A stretch of DNA of 64,000 nucleotides, taken from the NCBI GenBank assembly GCA_036873755.1, contig JAVTVY010047859.1, positions 62,001 through 126,000 on the forward strand, written 5' to 3'. Shown in pieces: positions 52,366-64,000 of the stretch. Positions within the stretch are counted from its first letter, which is position 1, and every line of letters starts with the position of its first letter. The stretch comes from Hanleya hanleyi (Eukaryota; Mollusca; Polyplacophora; Lepidopleurida; Hanleyidae). Under the pieces are notes generated by a model. The model was not told where the DNA came from, did not search any database, and saw nothing but the letters and a program-made list of their open reading frames with translations. The translations under genes and the position numbers were made by a program.

Positions 52366-53617
52366 CTATGTCATGAGGAGAGAATGTTAAAGATATGTCA
52401 CTATATGGATTTAACAGGTGACAGCCTCCATAATTTCCCCTCATTCAAACATGATATTGGAAACCTGCCTCGTTGGTTAATCTGGTCATTGATGATCTGT
52501 GACGTCAGATCAAAACCTGATCTCTTGATGCATCATGTATTATATTGGCTACAGTTTTCTTCCTGGAAAAGTGAAGTCACTCAAAGGCTTTTCATCAAAT
52601 ATGTTCTTGGCTTTCAACAAGACCTGCTGACCTGGAAATGTTCTAGAATTGATGTGGAACGCTTGCTTATTCAGGGGAGGTAACCATGGAAGTTTTTCAT
52701 CCGTGGAAGTTTGTACATACAACAAATTCTAGTTGTTGCTTGACTGATTATGCCTTCATCTAGTTTAGCTTCTCTCCATCACATCACATATTATTATAGG
52801 AAATGTAATAGTCTATTATAATTGGAAAAACTGTTCAAATCTGCCTTTCTTACTTTAATTTTACTTTAAACTTATAACACGTTTTAGCATGGTTATGTGA
52901 AATCAACATGCATCAAGTGCAGGTGTTCATTGGGAGATTCCATTCCACAAGTCAGATGAAGAAAGGGACATCTGCTTTCATACAAGTAACAATCGAATAA
53001 AACAAATAAATTACAATATGAAATTTCTTTCTCAAGTTTAACTGTTTCCATCGTGAAATTGATTTACAAACCGACACAAATACACATATCCATGTAATTT
53101 CCACACAGCTGACGCAGCTGACAGTATCACTTCCCATTTGAGAGACCACATAAACTCGTACACTGTCATTGGCACGATGCCAACCGGGACGGGAGCATCA
53201 GTGGACGAGTTTTTCAAGAAAGGGGAGAAGAGTTGTCAAAGTATAAAATAGGTTTTCATAAAAATCTTTGTTGATAATCAATTTGGGTTGTGCAATAGAA
53301 TAGAAATAATGTTTTCATAGCCGTGCTCAATTTTTTTTTTTTTTTTGCACGGTTAGTGTGGAAAATTTCAGGATTTCCACCAGAAATCTTTTTCTGGGTC
53401 CTGTAGCCCATTGACAAGCAGTTTTATGTAGCTGAAAAGTAAGAAAGATGGCCAAAATTGTTTAAGGGGAATTTTGTCATACTTTTCAGGAGGAATGGGT
53501 CTTTTTTATGGACCCAAAACAGGCCTAGCAGAAACCCTGAGGTTTATCAATTTTAGGGCGCTTCACCCTTACGCTAAAATATAAACTTTCCCACACTAAC
53601 CATGCATAAAATAACCA
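52366..53617. other. Intergenic DNA, one unexplained 99-codon frame
   Basis: A plus-strand frame at 52384-52683 starts MLKICHYMDLTGDSLHNFPS. It has no recognisable domain and no clear splice context, so it is not called a gene. The remainder is AT-rich with a long T run at 53328-53347. Confidence 0.35.
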
Positions 53618-53621
53618 TTAA

Positions 53622-54287
53622 AGGGAACGTAAACTCTGTGGTAAAACACCGCGGGAATTATACAAGAGTCCCTATAGATTTAAAAAATCGTGACAAAGAT
53701 TTTTTCCCATTTTTCCCCAATGAATGAGAAAGATGCAAACAGAGAAAATACTGTGATTTGCAATTTCTCGAGGGCGCCTCCATGTTTATTTTGGGCATGA
53801 TTTTAAACCAATGGGAAAGCTTAATATTCAGTTGTGCCGATAATCTCCTACGTACATGGTCGCTTTTATGCACCTCTCCGTTCCCCGACTGACAGATGCA
53901 ATGTTATAGATTAGTTTCGTTGTAGAATATGGCCTGATTCTGTCGGATATTCTATCATGCCGGGCTGCTCTTCATTTGGCTGTCACAAGGTGCCAGGTAA
54001 TCCCGACACATCGCACTATCATCCTCGTTCATGTTTGTGACCTACAGTCTCGAGTACTGCACCTCTGCCAATTGACGCGTTTTTACCTCCAGAGGCAGAA
54101 GAACTAGTGTACGGTGACGTCACGATTCTTCAAACATGGAGGCCTCTATGTTGTTCCAGTGTAGCGAAGTTAAAACGTTTAGTACTGCTTTAAAAAAAAT
54201 GTAAAAAAATATCTGATACACGATTTGGATTCTATGAGGAAAAAGCTTTTAACTGGCCACGGACGTTCACTAGAGTTTACGTTCCCT
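53622..54287. mobile_element. 666-bp TTAA-flanked element with a THAP-like start exon
   Basis: Ends AGGGAACGTAAACTCT and its complement are perfect 16-bp inverted repeats, bordered by TTAA (53618-53621 and 54288-54291). At 53957-53996 an ATG opens MPGCSSFGCHKVP and meets a donor (AG|GTAATC). C-x4-C after Met-Pro-x is how THAP zinc fingers start, as in P-element transposases and THAP9. The rest of the domain is absent, so this is probably an internally deleted copy of a THAP-transposase element. Alternatively the resemblance is chance. Confidence 0.6.
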
Positions 54288-55288
54288 TTAAAGTGCTAAT
54301 GCAGCGAAATTTTTATTTAATAATTTGATTCTCTATTCTTTCATGATTAATTTGCTATATCCATGAGGAAAATCGGACAAGGAGAAGTTCTTATTTCAAA
54401 TGGAAAAGGGCGTGCAATTGTGCTCTTAAAAGTGCGACCGTTTTCATCGGCTTTGTTTACAAAATTATATATGCAGCATGACGTCATAAGGATGACCGAT
54501 CGTCAGCTCGAGTCTTGGCTCAGCATGGCGGGCAGTGTTGGAGGGAAGCAAGCCCATCTTCATGGCCAATTTTACTGGTTTGTTCAATAAAAAATTTGAA
54601 TTTAATGTTCATCGGGAAATTGAGTATGACAACTGGGAAACTGTTTATTATTAGACATACGTGTGAATGAATATAGACTGACCTTTATCAATTTGTATGA
54701 AGCCGCGACCGAGCAAAGCCTACCGTGTGCAACCAGGCTAAATTGAATTCATTGCCATAGAAAGGACTTCAAATTCCACTGAGCAGTTCGATTATTATCA
54801 CACATTCTGATCAAATTAATTACCTAGAATCTGGAGTCTATATAAATGTGTTTTGTATGATATTTATAAAATTTATCTGCCAGTGTCCGCATTTTGTTTG
54901 CTTGCATGAATGCATAGGTTGTACAGTGTATCACTTATCATTACACGGAAGCATTTCCAACTCCAAGAAAATAACGAAGATCGATCTTCATTATCCCCAG
55001 ATTATCACATGTATATGTTTTCTTTTTCCCATTACAGTCAACTTTATATTAGATCTAAAAACATAATATTATATGCTCTAAATTGGAATGAAAACTATCA
55101 CGTCGTCTGAAGTGCTCTCGCCGAGGTTCGTTTTTATTTCAGATACTCCCGAGAGACTCGCTTTTCACTGTTGTCTTTGTCTTGTTTGTTGAGTTTTGTT
55201 GTTGTTTGAATCTTCTTTAGTTGAAATGTTAGTTTTCTCGGTATGTAAACTCCAATTTAATATTTTAGTATTTCTGAAATTATGTTAG
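54288..55288. other. Intergenic DNA, nothing supported
   Basis: Open frames at 54363-54590 and 54848-55110 lack recognisable domains and splice context. No repeat boundary is seen. Confidence 0.35.
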
Positions 55289-55487
55289 CATGGCCGTAGC
55301 CAGGATTTACTGAGGGGTGGTTCGCTTTCACTCCAAAACGGCACATCAGGGGGTTCGCTGTATGGGGAAAGGGGCAAATAGGGGGTTCGCTTCAGTTTAA
55401 AAAGGGGCATTTATATGAGAAAAATATATAATATTTCCGATAGGGGGGTTTTCCCAAACCCCAAAAACCCCTCTGGCTACGGGCCTG
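55289..55487. mobile_element. 199-bp MITE with GTTAG flanks
   Basis: CATGGCCGTAGCCAG and CTGGCTACGGGCCTG are inverted ends with two mismatches, bordered by GTTAG at 55284-55288 and 55488-55492. Inside, GGGGGTTCGC words repeat with ~45-base spacing. Superfamily not assigned. Confidence 0.65.
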
Positions 55488-55492
55488 GTTAG

Positions 55493-56316
55493 TGCATGAC
55501 ATCGAGAAAGCTCTGTGCTTACTAATCTTTTCACTTACCCGGTTGTCGGCATGATTTAACATGCAGTTGCTCAGACGATACAAACTTTGGAGATTTTTAA
55601 AATAATTTCTAATGCCACGGGAATATTTTTGATGACAAATAATTAGAGTTTGGAATATATTGTGAGTTTCGACAGCTAATGTGTTATATTAATAACTGAT
55701 AAATCCACGAAACCCCCGTTCCCTCGTATGTGAATCGGACAGTAACTGCATGCATTCGTCCAACGGTACTTGCCCACGAATTAAGGTAAATAAATCATTG
55801 TAAGTGGTCATGCAGGGACATGTGGCCGACTGGATTCTTTCTTTCATTCCTGGCACGTTACCATACGAAGACAGTGATGGATATTGAGAGTATAAACTCA
55901 AAAACAATGTGAATTAAGTCTATGGAGACTGATCTTCGCCACATGCTACGCATATCCCTGGCTTGCTCGTCGACCGGCATGTCATACTTATGACGAAACA
56001 TGGCGACCGTAAATGTCGCACTTTATCTGCTAACCCCCCTTGTGTTTCGTAGCAAAATATAATATCTTCCTGTTTAAAACTCTCTGTGAGAATTTTATTA
56101 ACTTAAACCAGAAATCCCAAACCGTAAAATTTCATGATAAAAATGAAATTGACGATTTCACTGCATTAGCACTTTAAGCATGCCTGTGAAAACATTTTTC
56201 TTACTTTATCAGTGATAACTGTCCAGACTATTTTTGACCTGAAGCTACCAATATTATCATCCATGTTCGCATAATGGTCTGTCCTTGGAATACTGAGATA
56301 ATGTGATCCATATTTA
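55493..56316. other. Intergenic DNA, nothing supported
   Basis: AT-rich sequence with no repeat or exon that I can define. A 72-codon minus-strand frame at 55689-55907 has no recognisable domain. Confidence 0.3.
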
Positions 56317-56329
56317 CACAAATACACCA

Positions 56330-56399
56330 TTCATTAGTTGGTTCATCGTGATATAGCTGAAATATTGTTGAAAGTGACGTTAAATTCTATTCACTCGCT
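56330..56399 (+). mobile_element. 70-bp SINE fragment with 13-bp target duplication
   Basis: CACAAATACACCA lies at 56317-56329 and 56400-56412. The insert ends GCTGAAATATTGTTGAAAGT...ATTCACTCGCT, the shared SINE tail. It is the same kind of severely 5'-truncated insertion as 17971-18013, in the opposite orientation. Confidence 0.88.
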
Positions 56400-56412
56400 C
56401 ACAAATACACCA

Positions 56413-59400
56413 GTTATCAATAGATGAAATTTGGTTCCAGGTCATGAACCATAGATGTACACTGGGAGTTACACATCCCTGCAACTGTCAGCTCACTGGG
56501 CAAACCTGTTTTCTAATACTTATGTTAAAGTGGGAAAGTGAGATTGCCTGTCCTTATTTGGAATTCTCCCACTTCCACTTTATAAATTGGTAAGTGGAAG
56601 GTATATCTGAAAAAGAGTGGCACTATGACAGACTAACTATATAGCAGTCTGTAGGAATGTGCAGTCAGAGTACATGTATATTCATCTCACCAAGCCAGTT
56701 TCAACATTCCCACTTCGAACCTGCCTTGAAATACCTGACCACCTTCAGTGTTCAAAATCTCAGGTATTAAATTTCACCTACGAATAAGAGATGAACCAAT
56801 CAGAACCTGCCCGCGGATTGTGTGTAGGGTGACGTCCTCAAGTAGCGATGTCATTCCTCCAAATGTGTTGGCCCAATATATATGTCAGCCAATCAATAAT
56901 GCTCTTCTATAACACATTTCGGAATTCAAATGGTTTCAAGGTCAGTGCTGTTTCGTGTCTGTTCTTGGAATGTTGAAGGGGGCCTGATAAATCAAGCGAA
57001 GTTAAAAGTGGAAACGCAGAAATTGGCTTGGTGTTAATGAAGACGAGTCCGAGAGGAGGATTGGAAACCTTTATTCATGTATTATGTGTATACTTGTACT
57101 AGAGAGGTATGGATGGCCCCTAACATACCAGTCTATAAGAGTATCCAGTAATTGAGTTCAGTTGAGGGCAAACCCAAGTGGACCGTTGTAATAGATTTGA
57201 TAGCAGTCTTGAGAGTTTACAACACATGTAAGCTTATCTCACAATTGACTTGCAACAGAGATCTGAAACTTCATCTATATATCATTGAGGGTCTTCTGAC
57301 CATATATATCACTTCTTTTTCAAAATATTTCTTTGAAAAATTAATCAAATTTTGAGGGGGGGGGGGTTTGTCAATTTTATGAATGTTTGGTGCATCAGAT
57401 CTAAAGTTTGGGAAATCAAATTCTCAAATAGCTCTTCCAGTAGGCTACCAAATTATGGACCATTATACTGTTCTGTTAGCAAATTCAAATTTCCATTTTG
57501 CCTTTAAAACTATTGTGCATAATACAGCACATTTACATAATATTACGGAAAGTTCCAGTGTTATGAAGTCTTTCTGAAAGATATTTTGAACATAACTGCT
57601 TGCTGGAAAACATAAAGGCTTTCTTTTATTCTCTTTAGGTCTATTCAGCTGTTTGAAAACATACATTCCAACATTTAAATCTGGTGCCCCAAATATTGAC
57701 TAAGTTTTAAAATATTTTTTCTTAGTAATATTTTGCAAATTTCTACAGTGGTATATAAAACCAGGGAATCATAAATGATACATACATGAATTTTCAGATT
57801 TCTATTGCAAGTCGATTGTAAGATCGTGCAAGTTTCAAGATTGCTATGAAATCTATTACAACAACAACAGTCTCAGTTGAGTTTGGCCTTGAGAAATCTG
57901 TATTATAAAATGCATGTTACTGTTAGTAGAAGTCTTCCAACTTTTTTTCAGGATGTCGGTCAGACCCCCCTGTTTCTAAATCGACTGGTAAGTTCCTTTA
58001 CCAGTCATGTCACGAGGATCTAACATATTGAAGGCCATACCAATTTTATTTCTCATATTTGACAAATTCTTGGATCCGAATTAAAACAAATTTTGGAATT
58101 GCCAGTTTATCATTCAGAAATCTAATTTCAAATCGATAATGTGTTTTTCTGTAATACACTTCTGGATTTGAATACGAGATAAGTTATCTAGCTTGAAAGA
58201 TTGAGATCATCGTGCTACATGTACATAACATGTCTATTACATTTCATGATGACAAGATTGACAAGATCTGCGTTGGACTAAACCAATAATCCGACAACAT
58301 GACCTGAATGTCTAAACTTTCCTTAAACAGAATACATGAATACCAGTTAACTCTTTCCCCCTTAGACTTGTGGGGAATTTTCTCTCTCTGACCCATAATA
58401 GATTTGTAATGGCGTAGGTGTTTAACCCATGGAGACATTTCAATTTTCATACTTCTCCCGCGATGTAAAATATCCCGTTTTATGTCCCATGTCATGTGGA
58501 GAAATATTTACCAATGGTCTTCCACAGACCCATTCTACGTAATTTGTTCACGTTTTATACCAATATCAGCAACATTTATTTCAAAAATTAGTAATCTTGC
58601 GAGAAAATGTGTTGTGTCTGCTTTCCGTCTGTTGGAAATCACGAAAAAGGCGAAGAAATTGTCGCATTTCAGTCACGTTTTGCAGCGTTCTGTTGTTGTT
58701 GTTTCGCTGCAATTCCTAGGTTATTCTATACCATCGCAAAGCTAATTCTCCCTAGATTCGGGATTTGACAGAGATATAACGATATGGCAGGGTTTGAACG
58801 ACATAAAACTGAAAAAGTTCCATATACTTCCCGGATGCAGAGTGACGACGATAATAAATATTCATAAGGTGAAAAAAGACAGCTCACTGATTGGCCAAGG
58901 TTGATTGAGGCCCGGCGTAATTGGAGGAAGAGGTCACGTGGTGACGCAGTCGCTATGGTCACTGTCGGACAAAAGACCGGCTGGGAAAGAATGGCGGATA
59001 AGACATTTACCGCGAGGAAAATCGTTGTGGGAAAATATGTAAAATAAACTCAGATGAGCAGATTTGACGAGCTAGTCATCAAGGTTAGATACTTTGGTAG
59101 TTTATGCTCGCGTCACATGAAATATTCAGGAATTAGGAAGCAGATTTTACTATTTTTCGAACGTTTATCTTAGAGCATGCCAAACTCATTTGGTGTTGAA
59201 TCGCGCATTTTACGTCAATTATTTTTCTTCCTCTCCTGATTTCATTTTACCCGTATTACAAAACAAACCAACCGTATACAAGTCAGATTTATTTAAATTT
59301 TGGCTTTCTGAAAATGTATAGTTTTAATTATGTTTTACTCAAAGTAAACGCGAAAAAATTGCAAAGTAATCCATCACATGGGAACTCAGTGACACGTCAA

Positions 59401-59900
59401 AATCCGTCTTCATGGGTTAGGCGAACATCCGTCAAAACACGCTTATATGGGGATCGACACAATCCGTCAAAACCCGCTTATATGGGGGAAAGAGTTAAAC
59501 GAAAGAAAAATAATAAAATTTGTGTGGCCTTCTGGATGGTTTCAGAGATGTCCATGCTGAAATACTAAACTGCTGGGGAAACTTGACTGACTTCCTGCTT
59601 CCTGGTGATGTATGGGATCTAATTTTCTTGGAAGAAAATCTGTTTACACCTAATTTATAATAAGAATAGATTTAGTTTTCAGGGGACATGCACACATGAG
59701 TGTTTACGACCGACCTATTTTACCAGAACTACATCTAGACACACACATGGACATATGGGTTATAACATTCGCCCCAGGATGTATGCTTAGTTTATATTTA
59801 TGTAATCTGGAGAGTGTGTGAGTGTGTGTGGGAGAGAGGGTTACTTGTTGTCTGTCTGTATTATATCAGATGAATAATGTGGTGGTGTTCTCAGTCACTC
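56413..59900. other. Long intergenic or intronic stretch with one promoter-like island
   Basis: Mostly AT-rich with no recognised exon. Features seen are a G run at 57355-57366 and a GC-richer island at about 58890-59090 containing GTCACGTGGTGACG and several ATG codons. That island is the best candidate for a promoter or first exon here. Confidence 0.4.
59054..59083 (+). CDS. Candidate first coding exon (10 codons)
   Basis: ATG opens MSRFDELVIK and is followed directly by GTTAGA, a usable donor. It lies just after a GC-richer stretch with GTCACGTG (E-box/USF-like), as expected at a transcription start. An upstream ATG at 58992 opens a 18-codon frame (MADKTFTARKIVVGKYVK) that closes before it. 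No downstream exon was identified, so this is a weak call. Confidence 0.25.
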
Positions 59901-60029
59901 ATTTTAAGAAGAGTGATCGCTCTTCCTCTCCATCACTCGCCTAACTTATTGAGCAATTAGGTGAGCAATTGATGACTCTCCTGGAAAATGAAATGTATTG
60001 GAAAGTAATACCGATAAGAGGGAATGAAT

Positions 60030-60750
60030 CTCGTTATCACTCACGCAATACAGTGATCACTCGCGCAATACATTGATCACTCACGCAATACATTGATCAG
60101 TCACGCAATACAGTGATTACTCGCACAATACATGATCACTCGTGCAATACGTTGATCACTCGCGTAATACAGTGATCACTCGCGCAATACATGATCACTC
60201 GCACATGATCACTTGCGCAATACAGTGATCACTCGCGCAATGCAGTGATCAGTCGTGCAATACAGTGATCACTCGCGCAATACAGTGATCACTCATGCAA
60301 TGCAGTGATCACTCGTGCAATACATGATCACTTGCACAATACATTGATCACTCGCGCAATAGTGATCACTCGCGCAGTACATGATCACTTGCACAATACA
60401 TGATCACTCATGCAATACGTTGATCACTCACGTAATACAGTGATCACTCGCGCAATACATGACCACTCGCACATGATCACTTGCACAATACAGTGATCAC
60501 TTGCACAATGCAGTGATCACTCGCGCAATGCAGTGATCACTCGCGCAATACAGTGATCACTCGCACAATAGTGATCACTCAGGGATCACTCGCGCAATGC
60601 AGTGATCACTCGCGCAATGCAGTGATCACTCGTGCAATGCAGTGATCACTCGTGCAATGCAGTGATCACTCACACAATACATGATTACTTGCACAACACA
60701 TTGATCACTCGTGCAATACATTGATCACTCGTGCAATACAGTGATCACTC
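60030..60750 (+). repeat. ~19-20-bp minisatellite of GTGATCAC palindromes
   Basis: About 35 units of GTGATCACTCGCGCAATACA with variants (CATGATCACTCGCAC, TTGATCACTCACG). Nearly every unit contains the palindrome TGATCA. The flanks, AAGAAGAGTGATCGCTCTTC (59910) and AAGAAGAGTGATCACTCTCC (60909), suggest it expanded from inside a dispersed repeat that also occurs near 18868-19020 and 31870-31920. Confidence 0.93.
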
Positions 60751-61234
60751 ACGCTATACGAAACCTTGGAGAGTGATCAACAGATCTCACAAGTTTTATA
60801 AGTACATGAGACTGTATTCTGACTCGAGACATCTGTGACCAAAGATTAATCAATTCTTTGTTCTCCACCTCAATACTAGAAGGAGCAAGTCTCAAGGATT
60901 TGAGTTAAGAAGAGTGATCACTCTCCAAGATCTCTCTTCATTGCATTTACAATTTCGAGGAGTGCAATCAAAAGCTTTCCTGAAAAAAACTTGGCAGATT
61001 GATGAAGAGCAAGAATTTATCTTCTAAACTTAAAAAGGAGAGACTGAAAAAATCCATATTCTGACATGTACATGATGTGTAGTACCAATTTACATGAGTG
61101 CATATTTAATATGTTACATGTGGGTCATTTACATACTTCTGTTATCTGGTACAACAAACATGAAAAAAAGATCAAACCACATACCATGGGTATATGGGGT
61201 CTGTGTGAAAGGAAATACGACCTAGGGGAGATAG

Positions 61235-61280
61235 GATATGTGACTGAAATATTGTTGAAAGCGATGTCAAATTCACTCTA
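61235..61280 (+). mobile_element. SINE tail fragment
   Basis: ATGTGACTGAAATATTGTTG followed by AAAGCGATGTCAAATTCACTC is the conserved SINE tail. No target duplication was found. Confidence 0.65.
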
Positions 61281-62250
61281 ACCTTTCAGCCACATGATGG
61301 ATAATTTCTGACTGATTGTCTGGCTGGAGTCAGAGAGGTCTCTCCTCCCAAAATTGGATTTTTGTGTGACCACATCCCAGTGAGAAATGTTTTTTACCCC
61401 TCGGCCATTTTGGTCTCAGAGTATTGTCGTCTGTCCGTTACTGCATTTCAGGTAAAACCGCTTGAGACACAGCCACCAAATTTTGAACACTTGTTTATCT
61501 AGTTCTAAGTCCGACGCCTATATAGTGGCTCCCATCATCGGCCCATATTTTACCGAGTTATGCCCCTCTACAGATATATTAATTTCTAATTCTATCCTAT
61601 ATGCTTGAATGTAACCATCTATATCTGCAGAACTGTGTTCGATACAGCTACTATATTTTGGAAACTTATTTATATTGTTGTATTCTAGAAGCCAACAAAA
61701 AATTAATCGCTTCGGCCCTTATTATTACAGAGTTATGCCCCTATTCGGGTGTAGTTATCTTCTTATTTTATAGAGTTATGCCCTTTTTCGGGTGTAATAA
61801 TCTTGGATATGGTTGAATGTAACCAGTTACATGTATATCTGAAGAACTGCTCAATACAGCTACCAAATTTTAGAAACTTAATTATCTACTTGTATTGTAC
61901 CCTACAAAAAAATATTCATCTCAGCCCTCATTTTATGACCCTTTCTTGTGTATTAATCAAGATATGATTTTGTGATATATATATTTTTGAATGTAGTGGT
62001 TATATCTGCAGAATTAATGATATTCTCTAAAAAGGACAATGCTGGATGATTAGTAAATATAGTCCTAATACGTTGTACATGCTCAGTATATTTCTCAATT
62101 GCTTGAAAGCCGAGAGGATTTGTGAGTCTCCCTCTCATGTTTAAATTACTTGCCCATTCTACAGGACTAACACATTAATTAATAAACTCACTGACTCCAG
62201 CCAGACACTCTGTCAGAAATTATTCGTCAACTTGTGTGCCTAAATGGTTA
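61281..62250. mobile_element. Family-T inverted-repeat element (larger copy)
   Basis: ACCTTTCAGCCACATGATGG / ATAATTTCTGACTGATTGTC / TGGCTGGAGTCAG at the left pairs with CTGACTCCAGCCAGACACTC / TGTCAGAAATTATTCGTCAA / CTAAATGGTTAGAGG at the right. The interior includes three degenerate units (about 61530-61890) with GAGTTATGCCCCT and TTTTGGAAACTTA/TTAGAAACTTA. Confidence 0.7.
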
Positions 62251-63020
62251 GAGGTAGCTTGGATTAGATGAAAAAATGCTTGAATTTGTTCTTTTTACCG
62301 CCTCGACGCTTCCTTCATGCTACCTTCATTGAAGTTTGCCCCAGATCTTCAGCATTTTTGGGGCTGATGTGCCAGTGGACGACTCTGAACCCCTAAGTTA
62401 ATCCTACAGAAGCACTCTGCTTAATACAAAAAACAAAATCTTCACCCATGCACTATAAATGATAGTCCTTTGCATTCACGAAAAGACCCAGCCTTAAACT
62501 GAGAGATGTATGCCCATAAAAATGGATTGCATGTATGCATCTACAAAGGTGACCGGCCCTTCTGCTGGATAAAAGGTTTGCAGACCCATGGGCTTATTCA
62601 CATTGATGGGACAGGGAGTAATCGTCCAGCATTTTGTCCAGCCGCAGGTCTATATGATCCAGACACACAATCTCTGCTATACACAAACTGTTGATATGGG
62701 TGCAGGGTGTACTATTTATTTCAGTGGCATGTACAGGATAGTCTACAGTTGGGTACAATGCTATTTCACTACGGACCCTATTTCAGAAAACACTAAGGCA
62801 CCTGAGCCAAAGGGTATGAAACTTTAGAAAGTGTTAGGTATTCTACTAACCGATCATCAGATGTATTGGTACTTCATGAGCACCTGGAAAGATGATATGG
62901 TAGTGGGGATACTCCATTCAGTTTGCACCTTTGTTGAGTTACCATTGTGACTGTCTATTCTGTGACCTGATGATTGATTGCACATTGGTGTACATGTATG
63001 TATTGCTGAATGGGATTTTC
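62251..63020. other. Intergenic DNA, nothing supported
   Basis: Two overlapping plus-strand frames (62506-62694 and 62588-62827) show no domain. No repeat seen. Confidence 0.3.
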
Positions 63021-63196
63021 CAGCTAATGGCAAAGGAGAGAAAATCTTGTAACTGCTGGAACACCAGCGCCCTCTATCTCATTGGAATACAATATCAAGA
63101 TATGACTATTCATCGATCAAAGTACAGTAATTCAGTGAGATAGAGGGCACTGGTGTTCCATGGGTTACAAGATTTTCTCCCCTTTGGTCATCAGCT
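63021..63196. repeat. Hairpin-forming inverted repeat (~70-bp arms)
   Basis: GAGAAAATCTTGTAACTGCTGG / AACACCAGCGCCCTCTATCTC pairs with GAGATAGAGGGCACTGGTGTT / CCATGGGTTACAAGATTTTCTC across a ~45-base spacer. A foldback of this size could give a long RNA hairpin if transcribed. The 5' word CAGCGCCCTCTA(T) is frequent in animal MITEs. Confidence 0.85.
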
Positions 63197-63774
63197 CGGC
63201 CCAAACTCAGGCGCTCAAACTCCAGGTCAAAAATATCTTTTTTGGCTGCTTAACCTTACAACATTAAACATGTTAAACTGGAGTTCAACTGGAGCCTTCT
63301 TCAAACTTTGTAATTCAATAGTGCCGCGACCGCTATCATAACTTCTGAGTTCGGTACACATCAAACACGCGTTGCTGGCCACGCTTTATGCATTGCATAC
63401 TTTAAATGACATTGCATTGACCCCCCTCTAGTAGGCAATGATCGCTGTGCTACGGTGGTTTTCGCCTGGTCTTCCTACAGCAATCAAAAACTTGAGAACA
63501 ACCGATGTGTGGGGAATGCGCTATATCGGTAGCAACAATGACGTGTTTGAGAGAACAGGATTACGGGAAAACAGAAAAATATAAACCCTGGAACTGATTA
63601 AAGCACTGAAATGGTATTTTCTAGGATCCAACAAACCCTGATGTAAGTCAACAGCATCGGAGATTCTGTGGTTTTTGTGTAGCAGCAACAATATCAAATT
63701 TACGTGAACGTTTTCTATCGACAGTTGCAATTTTTTGTGAGTGGATACGCCCAAAATTAATGTTGAGGTCAAAG

Positions 63775-64000
63775 GTCACTGTTGCCTAAAATCAGGAAAT
63801 CATTGATCATTGACAGTTTTCTATCTACAGTTCTAAGTTTTGGTGAGAATGCCCTAGGGGGAATGATGTGTTGCATACCAAATGTAGGTCAAAGGTCAGA
63901 GTGACCGAAAAATCAGGAAATCATTAAAAATTTCTAATTTATTGTGAGTGGATTCAGTAGGGGGGAAATGACATGTCGCATACCAAAATATAGGTCACGG
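63775..64000. repeat. Tandem array related to 9310-9770, cut by the window end
   Basis: Two units with AAAATCAGGAAATCATT, GTGAGTGGATTC / GTGAGAATGCCC, GGGGGAA(A)TGA and CATACCAAA(A)TGTAGGTCA, complementary in wording to the array at 9310-9770. Confidence 0.7.

Noticed and set aside
52384..52683. 99-codon plus-strand frame
   Set aside because: No recognisable domain and atypical composition; kept only as a note in the intergenic entry.
54363..54590. 75-codon plus-strand frame
   Set aside because: No domain, no promoter or splice context; length is within chance for the region.

Overview
The window is animal nuclear DNA, almost certainly from a mollusc. Three host genes are recognisable by spliced exons with good GT/AG boundaries and animal-type protein sequence. 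The rest is AT-rich intergenic and intronic DNA packed with repeats of kinds common in bivalves and gastropods: short elements with (ACTC)n tails, elements carrying internal tandem repeats, foldback elements and a DIRS retrotransposon. No rRNA or tRNA gene, CRISPR array or prokaryotic operon is present. The species cannot be named from the sequence.

Host genes: (i) 2257-3571 (+) holds the last three exons of a BLM-type RecQ helicase. (ii) 12724-21810 (-) holds five exons of NDUFS7, the complex I subunit that carries iron-sulfur cluster N2; all four cluster cysteines are present and only the first coding exon was not found. (iii) 26029-27226 (+) holds the first two coding exons of a PIAS SUMO ligase (start plus SAP domain); the rest was not found. 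Weaker candidate exons with no recognised family lie at 11244-11370 (+), 32080-32482 (-), 33704-33804 (+) and 59054-59083 (+).

Repeats: 659-2116 and 6709-8901 are opposite-strand copies of one tandem-repeat-carrying element with CTAG at its 3' end. 34627-36661 and 38155-46504 have the same general design but different ends. 9310-10860 holds two tandem arrays, one of them split by a 5S-rRNA-derived SINE with a perfect 13-bp target duplication. Inverted-repeat elements lie at 23171-24632, 24747-25705, 27347-27912, 32740-33253, 53622-54287, 55289-55487, 61281-62250 and 63021-63196.

The most striking locus is 38155-46504, a three-layer nest. A tandem-repeat element is interrupted by a ~450-bp element (R) with a 9-bp target duplication, and R is interrupted by a ~6.4-kb DIRS retrotransposon. 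The DIRS copy has identical 135-bp inverted terminal repeats, an internal complementary region, gag, reverse transcriptase/RNase H and tyrosine recombinase. It looks recent: the only visible lesion is a frame change at a C run in gag. Its coding region also carries a 9-mer, GCTTCCGGT, at least 14 times on both strands and in all three codon phases, which protein coding does not explain.

A second complex locus is 46569-52249: two near-identical ~930-bp direct repeats flank a 3.8-kb inverted-repeat element (E) that carries its own gene-like segments.
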